NCBI GenBank assembly: GCA_028583605.1
Contig: CM053325.1
Span: 48,616,987 to 48,680,986 of the forward strand
DNA: 64,000 bases
Direction of reading: 5' to 3'
DNA from: Dastarcus helophoroides
Taxonomy: Eukaryota; Arthropoda; Insecta; Coleoptera; Bothrideridae
Part shown: one piece after another, positions 22,208-31,596 of the stretch
Layout: the number at the start of each line of letters is the position of its first letter
How positions within the stretch are numbered: position 1 is the stretch's first letter
Made by a program: the position numbers and the translations under genes
Notes under the pieces: model-generated
The model's input: the letters and a program-made list of their open reading frames with translations, nothing else
Database searches by the model: none
What the model was told of the DNA's origin: nothing

Positions 22208-23680
22208 TTGACGCCTGAAGTTGTTTTCAGACAACGCACAATCAGGAAGATTCTCCTTGAGTTCGAAACCTCGAAAGCTTCTGGTCTTGATGGTATTCCC
22301 GCTATTGCCCTTAAGAAGTGCGCCCCAGAGTTGACTCCTGTCCTAAGCAAATTATTTACACTCTTTTACAACAAAGGTGTATCTGCTGAGGTGCAGCCTG
22401 CCCCTAAAAAGGAAAAAAGGAATCTGGCTAACAACTATCGCCCTATATCTTTGTTACCCGTTATATCTAAAGTGATGGAAAAGGTTATCAACATCGAGAT
22501 TCTCAAATATCTGGAGGAAAATAGAATCATCTCCGACAGGCAATATGTTTTTAGACAACAACGTTCCACTGGCGATCTACTGGCATATGTTACTCATATC
22601 TGTAACTCAGCTATGGAAAAAGATAGTGGGGCTAGGATTGTGGCATTGGATATTTCAAAGGCTTTCGACAGAGATCTCTTCGGGTCGTCGTCGATGGCAT
22701 CTCATCCTAGACATTTCGATTAACGAAGGGGTGCCTCAGGGGTCTGTTCTGTCTCCTACTCTATTTCTGTTACACATTAACGATCTCTTAGATTTAACTT
22801 CCAATCCTATATACAGCTACGCAGATGATAGTAACCTTGTGTCATCTTTTTTCTCCGACAAACCATTATCTATCGCTGCTTCAGATCGGCTAAGGGAACA
22901 GCAGATACAGACAATTAATCGGGATCTCGGAATTATTCTGGAATGAAGTAAGAACAATTTGGTCGACCTCAACGCTTCAAAAACTCAGCCCACGGTTTTC
23001 TCTAAGAAAACATCAAGGGATAATGCAACAAACATACTAATGGACGGTAAAATCCTTCCCATGAGATCCAATCTATCTATCCCATGAGTGAATGTGAGCA
23101 CTAACTTCTCTTGCAACGATCATGTGCGCGCCATTGCCAAATCCGCCTCTCAAAGCTAGGCTTTCTTTTTAGAGCTAAAAAGTACTTTACATCTCATCAG
23201 CTATTTACACTATACAAAGCTCAAGTTAGGCCAACACTAGAATACTGTTCTCATGTTTACAGTCCAGCCCCAAAACACACTTTAGCTCTCTTGGATTCAA
23301 TTCAAAGAAGAGCGATTCGCCTAATTGATTACGAGAGTCTGACCGATTCTCTCGAAACACTAGAGCACAGGCGTATGGTTGGTGACTTGTCTCTTTTCTA
23401 CAAGTACTATCATGGATGATGCTCGCAGGAACAAATAGGATTGATCCCCACAAGGGCAAGATTCTTGAAGCATACTAGACAGTCGGTGACAGCAAATTCC
23501 TGTGCGTTCCAGCTTAACACAGTGAGGACTTCTGTCTACGGAGACTCTTTTTTCTATAGAACTTCCAAGTTATGGAACTTGTTACCGAAAGGAATTTTCC
23601 CCAAAAATTACAAAGTATCCCTGTTTAAGAAGGCCATCGCCATCTATCCTTGTTTCCGCATCCTACTCGCAGTGCTTTGA
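22208..23680 (+). pseudogene. Reverse transcriptase of the LINE, deleted and frameshifted
   Basis: RT motifs are in order: ASGLDGIPAIALK (22277 on), NNYRPISLLPVISKVMEK, RQQRSTGDLLAY, then motif A ALDISKAFDR ending near 22672. The next residues expected between motif A and the VVDGISS strand are missing, a deletion of roughly 50 codons. Motif B INEGVPQGSVLSP and motif C SYADDSN follow in a different frame (to 22946). The thumb/C-terminal part continues at 23111-23419 (VRPTLEYCSHVY) and 23441-23680 (KLWNLLPKGIFP). Those phrases are typical of Jockey/CR1-group elements. At least three frame changes and a stop rule out function. Confidence 0.8.
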
Positions 23681-23730
23681 AGGCATAATGGGTTACCCTT
23701 TGCGAATGGATTAAACTTAAAAAAATATAT

Positions 23731-24880
23731 ATATACATTTTCGAAAAAATTCAAAACTAAGATAAAAAACCAAAACTTAAAAAAAAGTCGATTCTAATGA
23801 GTGAAAATTTCAAAAAAAAGGTAGATATTTTCAAAGAATAACAATTCTGAAAATATAGAAATTTGAAAAAAATTAGAAATCTAATGTTTAAAAAAATGAT
23901 TCATTTTTAAAAAAAGTCTAATTTTTGAGAAAAAAAAATGATCCTCTGAAAAACTAAGTCCAAATTTTCGAAACGTCAAAATTTTGGAAAAGGTAGAAAT
24001 TTTATACGTCGAAATTTGAAAAAAAAATCGAAACTTTCAAAAACAGCAATTCTCTTCTGTTCAAATTTTCAGCAAAGTGGAATTTTACAAAAAGAGCAAA
24101 GTTTTGAAAACAGTCAAATTTTAGGAATCGAAATTTTTAAAAAAGTTTAAATTTTCAGTTTTATGGCAAAATTGACAAAAAAGTCAAAATTTGGATAAAA
24201 ACCCAAGATTTGGAAAAAGTGAAAGCTTTCTTAGAGTCAAAACTTGAAAAGTATGAAAAAAGTGGAAATTTTAGAATGTCGAAATTTTCACAGTCCAATT
24301 TTCAAAAAATGTCAAATTTAAAAAAAGTAAAAATTTTCTATAAAAGTCAAATTATTTTAAAGAATAATTTGGAACTTGAAAAAATCGCAATACTTTAATA
24401 ATATTGGATCGAAATTTTCAAAAAAAGTCGAAATGTCCTCAAAGTGATCTTGTTGGTTTTTAGTTTTAACGTCGTTTAAATTTTAAGATAGTTTTAAGTG
24501 TTTTTTCAGTGTTGAGTCATAAACAGCGATTGACAAACCAAGATCCAACGCAATCGCTGCTTGAGGCAATCTGTAACAGATTGCCAATCTTTAACAGAAG
24601 GTTACTGAAAATTTAGAATTGTCAAAGGAGTAACTGGCGAAGAAAAAGCCAATAAAACATGAATAGAAATTCTAAAATTCTAAAAGTGTGTGGAATTTAC
24701 AGAAAAGGCAATATTTAAAAAAAAAGCCAATTTGCAAAAAAATCGAAATTTTCAACTAAGTCGAAATTTCGAGAGAACGTGGAAATTCTAAAAAAATTGA
24801 AGTCGGCTGGCCAGAAAATTTAAACTTCAAAAGAGAACATTTTCAATTTCGAGATCATTAATAGTGTTATTTCATTTTAT
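23731..24880. repeat. Degenerate AT-rich repeat field
   Basis: Phrases such as AAAAAGTCGAAATTTTCAAAAA recur throughout, on the strand opposite to the arrays at 7113 and 12054. One less repetitive patch around 24520-24610 (AACAGCGATTGACAAACC) has no recognised content. Confidence 0.45.
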
Positions 24881-25209
24881 GGTAAAAAAAGGTCGTCAAC
24901 ATTCTAAATACAGTAGAGACTCGATAACGGATCAATTAAAGCTAGAGCTAATCCGGATTTTTAAAAAATCCGAACTTTCGCGTCTTCCATTTTTACATAG
25001 ATACATTATAAACAGCGTTTAAACTGAAGAGTTAGTAGTTCATTTTTGCCATGAATTATGGAAGTAACTAAACTGCATTCATCCTTTTCGCTACTAGTGA
25101 AATAATATGTGCCAAAAGGCCTTTTCGGTAATTGAGCTTATTTTCATTCATAGGCTGTATTAGAGCTGTGCATTTTTCCATCTTCACTAATTAATTCCTC
25201 ATCTGAGCA

Positions 25210-26600
25210 GCTTTTTTCAGGAAGTCTTTAATTTTTAAAAAATGACTTAACTTGTTTAAAAAACGAATTGTGAAAGCAATCATTAAAAATTGCAAAAGTC
25301 ATTCACGCGTTACCACTAGACAGTGGCGGCTGGTCCTTAAGAGCGCAGAGCGCGTGCACCTGGTGAAATAAGTGATTTATTGTCTTCTCTTTAATGTAAA
25401 AGAATATGACATCACATTTTTAAGCATCAAATAATGATATCCTAATTAATTTGTACTTGTAAATGACTTAAGAATAAAGTGCGCATGCGTTTTATTCCAT
25501 TATAAGTAAATTTAAATAAGTTGGTACGCTCGGAACTATGCTCCTAGCATGGCTGCCGTTGCCTATCAATGGCATCCACGAGATACGGAGGTTTCAATTA
25601 GAAATAGACCACGGAACACCATGCAAGCGCAGTGCGCCGCACCGCCTCGATACAAATGGTTTTAAATAAACTTTAGAATAGGTCAAATAAACTGAAAAAT
25701 TACTACACCATAGAACATGTATTGCACTAGAATAAAATATTTTCATAATAACCAACTGCACTTTAACATTGCCCGCTTTAATTGGATGGTAATTAATTTT
25801 AGTTCTTAAAAATATTATTATAAACACCACCTCTTTTTTGAAGTGGAAACTTCTTTAGGCGCGTTGAGTGATTTTGATGTGGGAAAAACTTATGGTTTCG
25901 CGTCGCCATTACGCTAATTTACCTTATCAACATGTTCAGTATTATGTAACTCTGGGTAAGAGGTTTAATAGAATTAAAAATTTCATGAACAACACGGAGT
26001 TTGAACTCGCTGCCTATCAGCTTCTCAAGCAAAATCCGTCGCCTGAACCTTTGATTGAATATATACTATATTCAATCAACGCCTTAACTCATTACGCTAT
26101 ACTGCTTATTGACAAAAATATAAATTTTAACTCGCTTTAAGGTTGTGGGGGCGACATACTCTTTTATGATCATAATTTTAATTTATAAATGTTGAAATTT
26201 TAATTTTTGACACAGCAATTAATTTTAAAATAAGTTTCCTCTTCTGTTAGCGTTCCCATGACTGTCTAATTTTTTTTAGTCGTCAATATTTATTTAGAAT
26301 ATTACATTTTCCCCCTAAATTTCATACCTTAATACAATACTGCAGTAACATGACTTAAAGCTAGCTAATAATATTTTTACATCTGCGCACCCCCTGTCAA
26401 AAAGTCACCAGCCGCCACTGCCACTAGAAACGTATTCCACAGATACAATTTTGTTCTTGAATGCCCTCGGATTCTTGGCTTTTCCAATGACAAGAAGTTG
26501 AAGTTTTTGGGTATCTTCGCCGTTTGTGCAAGCTAGAAACGTGATTCGTTCTTTACTCGACTTTCTGCTGTATCGCTTTCTTTCAAATAACGTGTATCCA
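25210..26600 (-). pseudogene. Tigger/pogo DDE transposase fragment, split by hAT
   Basis: Right of the insertion (26590 down to 26421) the minus strand reads KSSKERITFLACTNG, then KLQLLVIGKAKNPRAFKN. This is the DDE-domain wording of Tigger-type transposases. Left of the insertion (25320 down) the frame continues with NA-stop-MTFAIFNDCFHNSFFKQVKSFF, where the stop is a TGA replacing the Trp of the usual AWMT motif. It then decays around 25230. The two halves join across the hAT target duplication, which shows the reading frame was continuous before the insertion. The protein is dead. Confidence 0.8.
25321..26420. mobile_element. hAT element, 1100 bp, non-autonomous
   Basis: The ends are exact inverted repeats, CAGTGGCGGCTGG and CCAGCCGCCACTG. 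They are flanked by a perfect 8-bp duplication, CCACTAGA (25313-25320 and 26421-26428), diagnostic for hAT. No transposase is present. A 90-codon frame at 25868-26140 (begins MILMWEKLMVSRRH) resembles no hAT protein and overlaps a stretch similar to the hairpin element at 50147. It contains a perfect hairpin, GATTGAATATA-TAC-TATATTCAATC. The intact target duplication suggests a fairly recent insertion. Confidence 0.9.
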
Positions 26601-26736
26601 AGTTAGAACCAATCGCATATATCCGGATTATTGAATCATAAGATCCGGATTACAAGGTACATAATGTAAGCTTGGCGTCAATACGGATTAGTAAAATATC
26701 CGGATTATCACTCTTCGAACTATTGATACTATACTG

Positions 26737-27114
26737 TATACAGTAACATTTACAAAAAAGTCATATTGCCCTTTGCAAATCCGTCGAAAATATTTGTAGA
26801 TCAAATAAAGAAAAAAAAATATTTTGACATTTTTGAAAAATCTAACAGTTACAGAAGCTTGAAATAGAGAACTATTTTCTTAAACAGAGTACATCTGTTC
26901 ACTATTTATAAAGATTTATTGAACTTGACTTTCTTCTAGCAGAGTTTGCGGAATATACGAGATAAAAACGGGACAAGTGATAATGCGGGACTATGCCGCG
27001 AAATACGATGACAGTTTCGTATATGCGGGATGTATGACAACCCGTACTATATTGGTACTCACCAATTATGTTATTTCTTATTGTAAATTACTTATGTATA
27101 ATATTTTATTAATA
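26737..27114. other. Intergenic between two pogo-type elements
   Basis: About 380 bp, no gene supported. A short frame at 26977-27192 is not recognised and runs into the next element. Confidence 0.35.
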
Positions 27115-27738
27115 CAGTCAAACCTCCCTACAGCAAATTCCAAGATTCTACAAAAAATTCGCTATAGAGAGGTTTTCGTTATAGGGAGGTAGCATTAAAA
27201 ATGCACAAATCACAAGTACAATTTCATAGTACACATTTATTTAAAAATATATAAACAAACATATGTAGATAAATTAAATTTAATTTAAAAAATCTGTTAT
27301 TTCTGTTTGAAAAGAAAATTTAGAAAATGTTTGCCATGCAAAAAATACTTCCCACTTATTTAACGCATTGAAAACAAGTTCAGGTGTGTTCTCAAACTGT
27401 AAACCCCCTTTATACTAGCAGATAAACAATGTCATTAGCATGGGGTATCTCAAAAATTGAGTATTTACTTATTTTGAATGCGAGGCAATTATAAACGAAT
27501 CAAACCTTGCAATGTCATTAGCATGAGGTATTAAGAACTCTTTCTGAATGGAAGGCCATTATTAAAACTAATAACACCTTGAAAAATCTTGGTTCAAAAA
27601 TTCGTGGTAAGGAGGTATCCTGTTCCTTAAATGGAGGTAATATTACGTAAAAATTTGCTTAAAATGTTATGTTCCCTAAAAAATTCGAAATATAGAGGAA
27701 TTCTGTATATGAAGGTTCGTTATAGGAAGGTTTGACTG
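27115..27738. mobile_element. pogo/Tigger-type MITE, 624 bp
   Basis: Ends are CAGTCAAACCTCCCTA and TAGGAAGGTTTGACTG in inverted orientation, flanked by TA (27113-27114 and 27739-27740). The sub-terminal regions repeat the phrase 'TATAGAGAGG/TATAGGGAGG' several times. No transposase fragment is visible. Ends differ from the neighbouring Tigger element, so it belongs to a different subfamily. Confidence 0.75.
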
Positions 27739-27936
27739 TAATTATTTCTCATGATTTTTTTAATTAATTATAAATACATCTTTTTCTCCTTTCAAAATAA
27801 GAAAAATTGTATGGGTATCTTTTCTTTGGAAATAATTGTGCCCACTTTAAAAATATGGTGCCGCATTGTGACCTTCCGGTTACGAGAGCTTGGCCCGTCA
27901 CTAGTAATTGGTGATGTCAACTTAACTCCAAAATTT
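27739..27936. other. Possible outer inverted-repeat flank of the palindrome
   Basis: The segment GTGACCTTCCGG (about 27869) and AACTCCAAAATTTTGGTGG (about 27922) have imperfect reverse complements at about 28212-28265 (ACCACCAAATC, GAGTTCGGAAGGTGC). The Penelope-derived palindrome may therefore sit inside another short inverted-repeat element. Confidence 0.3.
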
Positions 27937-28027
27937 TGGTGGAACGGACTGGTCCTTGGTTATCTTCTAAACTTGAAATACAAATATTGTCCCCTGAAAC
28001 CAAGAAAGATTAAAAAACACTACAAAG

Positions 28028-28075
28028 GTTGTTCTAACGCGTTTCGACAGCCAAGCTATCATCTTCAGAGAGATA
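28028..28075 (-). ncRNA. Hammerhead ribozyme-like motif, left arm
   Basis: On the minus strand: CTGAAGA (28068-28062), stem II GATAGC-TTG-GCTGTC, GAAA (28045-28042), then CGCGTT, then AGAACAACC. All invariant core positions are present and stem II pairs with one G-U. Stem I is short, three pairs (TCT/AGA). Type I hammerheads with a two-pair stem III act mainly as dimers. Confidence 0.5.
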
Positions 28076-28126
28076 TCTTCTCTGAAGATGATAGCTTGGC
28101 TGTCGAAACGTTTTAGAGCAACTTTT
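28076..28126 (+). ncRNA. Hammerhead ribozyme-like motif, right arm
   Basis: Plus strand: CTGAAGA (28082-28088), stem II GATAGC-TTG-GCTGTC, GAAA (28105-28108), then CGTTTTAGAGC. The core is intact, but the ACGCGT stem III has become ACGTTT and the cleavage triplet context is altered, so activity is unlikely. Confidence 0.4.
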
Positions 28127-28180
28127 GTTGTGTTTTTTAATTTTTCTTGGTTTCAGAGGACAATATTTGTATTTCACTTT

Positions 28181-29664
28181 AATTCCAAGTAAAAGGGCTG
28201 AAAGCTCCAAGCGATTATGTGATACCACCAAATCAAATTTTTAGGAAGTTGGAGTTCGGAAGGTGCGAAGACGAAACACACATGCCATAACAATTAAAAT
28301 TCGCATGTTATTATATGACCATTACATTGTGATACCTGATATAGAGAAATTGGCTGTCTGTTTTGTAGTCACACTCATACTCGTAATTTTTCTATGCAGT
28401 AAGAATGTAAATATTTGCTTCAACGCTAAGAGTGTACACACACAATAATTTGTCTGCGATATAAAACATCAAGAATAGGCGCTAGACGAACAACTTGTTG
28501 CACTTTCTCACACTGTAAATCACATAAAGTAAGATATAATTTTCTCCTGAGATGTAAACACAAAACAGACATTCTCCTTAAAACTGATAGTGGTGTGTGT
28601 ACAGTAGACATTTCGTAAATAAGAAATATTTAAGGATTGCGTGACCGCTGCATGAGAGAGATTTTCCCACAGCAGCGGTGTTTGTGTGGTAAGATAAGGT
28701 AACAAGGAGATTGAATCAACACCTGCACTGGTACTGGTGTGAGAAACCCGCACTATGGAAGCGGTTAATGCTCAACTCCACCCGAAATATACGCCTACCC
28801 GAATACGAAACGGCATTTTAGCGTCTTAAATCTTGTTAAATTGGAACTTATGCTTCATTATTTCTCAGCATAATTACAATTTTGTTAATTATAGAGTGAA
28901 TGTTTTATTAATGCAGATGGTTCGGTGTTACAATTTCTTAATTCATGTGGTAAAATAATTTTTGTATCTTTATTTTTACAAGAGAGCAAATAAATTATTA
29001 TGCTGATTATGACGTTAAAGAAATCAGCAATTCGTTTGCTGAAACCTATAATGACCGCTTTAATGCGATCTTAAATATTGGTATCTTTTTTTTTTGCCAA
29101 CGTGGAAACCATAACTGCGATTTATAATTAAGTCGAGTCAAACAGCTAAGTTTCCACTTGTCTCCTGTAATAACATATAAAATAAAACACGTAGATTCGG
29201 AATTTGTTAAGCAGCAACGTCCTAGGTCTTATTTTTATTAGAACGTAAAAAACTACTGATCCATTTATGTGATCTTTCATTAACATCCTTTATACAACAG
29301 GGAAGGATTTTTCAACCGCTGTTAAAGCCAGCTTGCCTCCTTCTAGTTTACTACAACCCCTTGGGTTTAAAATCATTCATACATCTGCTCAAAAATAACC
29401 CTATATTAAAAAATTACATACGAAAATCGAACATGACTTACATGTTTTATACCTGAGTTGAAAAAATTTAGACGCAATTGCACAAAAAAACTGAATTTGT
29501 ATTTTTTAACTTTACTTTATATGGGAAGCATTATAATTATTTATTACTAATAGAGATTAATTAACAAGGACAAATTTTAAGAAATAAAGATTCTTGTACA
29601 ATATTTTCTCACTTACCTGGACACATCGGGACCAGACAAGTGGCCGATTGCCGTTACCCACATA
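28181..29664. other. Single-copy stretch, no gene supported
   Basis: Sequence is fairly complex. Open frames at 28263-28448 (+), 28426-28611 (-) and 28520-28753 (-) overlap one another and show no recognisable protein or splice structure. Confidence 0.35.
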
Positions 29665-31498
29665 TACCGGGTGTTTTTTTTAGTTGGGAGGTTACATTTA
29701 TATGGAGTATCGCTTATTATAAAGGCAAACTGATTTTGTCGATATGGCTAATCGGAGCTAAACTACCTTTCAAAAATATTTTCAACTTCCACCCACTTCC
29801 CGTTGTACCGGAAGTAGACATCAACTTTCTTATTTTAAATAGCAACCCACAAATTTTATATTTTATTTGGATTCTACGTAGAAAAATAAGGTGAGTTTAT
29901 GTATATATGTTTATTGATATCTTTGGTAGTTTTTAAGATATTTCAATTTTTCGAAAAAAAAAGTACAGAAAAGAGAGTTATTTTGACTTTGTATTTTTTT
30001 TTATTATTTGGAATAAAAACATGAAATTTCGGTTGAAGTCATGAAATATTATGAAGACTATAATAACGTAATCAAGTTTTACATTTATTACACAGGGTGA
30101 TGGAAATTTTATGATCTTTATTGTTTTTGTTTTATTCAAAAAAACTCTGTTTTCTTAAATGGGAACTATATGTTTTTTAATCATTTTTGGATTCTTCACA
30201 TAACAGGAAGAAAAAAGTTATATGACTAATTTTTTAAAATACTGCACCGTTACAGAGATATAATGCAAAATAAAAAAGAAAAATATATCTTTTTTTTCTA
30301 GTAGCAACTTGGTAGTAGACAACAAAATTTTGAAAGAAAAAATAACCACAAAGCCTAAAATTTTAGGCTAAATAACATTTAAAAGATAACCGCACAAGAC
30401 GAATAAGTTTTTGGCTAATTGTTAGAACACTTATTGAAAAATGTTTAGGTAGCCACGAATGTAAGTTTCGTAAAAATGGTTTGTTAAACAGACTTCTCAT
30501 TTTTGGAGTAATGAAAATCAACAACAAATGTTCAAGAAAATTCGTCCTTTAACTGTTATGCTGTTAGATTAGAACTCAGGATTTTTAAGCGTTAAATTTT
30601 ACAATGAAAATCAAAATGGAAATTTTTTAGTGATTTTTTTTACGACTACTGCATACAAGCATATTGCTAGAAACAATAGGATGTGCTTAAAAACGTTACT
30701 CAATTCGAAATCTTAAAATATGTCTTTAAATGTATTAAAACAGAAGATCGCCCTTGTTGTTTTTGATGTAAATTTTTTGTCAGTTATTTTTGTTTCCTAT
30801 TACTTATTATGACTAATTCTTTAAGCTTTTATTCCCTACAGTTAATTTCCTACTTGAACAAAAAAGAGATGTTTGATTCTTTTTATTTTGAGATTTATGT
30901 AAAATACCTCTGTAACGGCACAAAATTTTAAAAAATAAGTAATATAACTTTTTTCTTCTTTTTATGTGAACAATCCAAAAATGATTAAAAAACATATAGT
31001 TCCAATTTAAAAAAACAGAGTTTTTTTGAATAAAACAACAGCAAAGATTATAAAATGTCCATCACCCTGTATAATAAATGTAAAATCTGTTTACCTTATC
31101 ATAGTCTTTATAATATTCCATGACTTCAGCCCAAATTTCATGTTTTTACTGCAAATAATAAAAAAGATACAAAGAGTTAAAATAACTCTCTTTTCTGTCA
31201 TTTTTTTTCGAAAAATTGAAATATCTTTAAAACTATCAAAGGTAGCGATAAACATGTAAACATAAACTCATCTTATTTTTTTACGTAAAATCCAAATAAA
31301 ATATAAAATTTATGGGTTGCCATTTAAATTAAGAAAGTTGATGTCTACTTCCGGTGTAATCGGTAGTGGGGGGAAGTTGAAAATATTTTTAGAACATAGT
31401 TTAACCTCGATTAGCCCCATCGACAAAATCAGTTTGCCTTTATAATCAGTAGTACTCCATATAAAGATAACCTCCCAACTAAAAAAAAACACCCGGTA
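29665..31498. mobile_element. Large fold-back / long-TIR DNA element
   Basis: Ends TACCGGGTGTTTTTTTTAGT and its complement at 31479-31498 lie within TA (29663-29664, 31499-31500). The arms are reverse complements for about 620 bp on each side (29665 to about 30290, about 30880 to 31498), including GGAAGTAGACATCAACTTTC and CAAACTGATTTTGTCGAT. Within each arm a second end-like motif, TACACAGGGTGATGG (30091) and its complement (about 31062), suggests that an element was already embedded before the inverted duplication formed. No transposase is present. Transposon class beyond TA-targeting is not resolved. Confidence 0.7.
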
Positions 31499-31596
31499 TA
31501 TTCCACGTATATTTTTTCATGTGGAAAAATGTATTTCCACGGTATTTATTTATAATGTAAATATATTCGTATGGAATGTACATGCTATCCATTAAA

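Larger units (their letters stand above)
20500..23730 (+). mobile_element. Non-LTR retrotransposon, Jockey/CR1-like, degenerate
   Basis: The element carries an AP endonuclease followed by a reverse transcriptase in plus orientation, with no RNase H after the RT. A non-coding, more GC-rich leader (about 20500-20780) includes TAGGTTAGGTTAG at 20567, two TTAGG-type units. The 3' end runs into AAAAAAATATATATATAC after about 23710. Frameshifts, stops and an internal RT deletion make it non-functional. Exact ends and target duplication could not be fixed. Confidence 0.75.
24911..26736 (-). mobile_element. pogo/Tigger DNA transposon, interrupted
   Basis: The ends are CAGTAGAGACTCGATAACGG on the left and, on the opposite strand, CAGTATAGTATCAATAG on the right. 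Both are flanked by TA (24909-24910 and 26737-26738), the target of this superfamily. Sub-terminal AATCCGGAT motifs occur at both ends. Inside lies part of a minus-strand transposase, split by a hAT insertion at 25321-26420. Without the insertion the element is about 720 bp, so much of the coding region was already deleted. Confidence 0.8.
27937..28180. mobile_element. Penelope-derived palindrome (fold-back)
   Basis: Two near-perfect arms meet at about 28074. The left arm (about 27974-28073) contains CCCTGAAACCAAGAAAGATT, CTAACGCGTTTCGACAGCC and AAGCTATCATCTTCAGAGA. The right arm (28074-28176) is its reverse complement, ending TTGGTTTCAGAGGACAATAT. Outside the left arm is the family's outer end GGAACGGACTGGTCCTTGG. 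The arms are the terminal repeat of the Penelope-like element at 60857, but all coding DNA is gone. As RNA or single-stranded DNA it would form one long hairpin. Each arm holds a hammerhead-like core. Confidence 0.8.

Noticed and set aside
21790..22350. 186-codon minus-strand frame
   Set aside because: Antisense shadow of the LINE between its endonuclease and reverse transcriptase.
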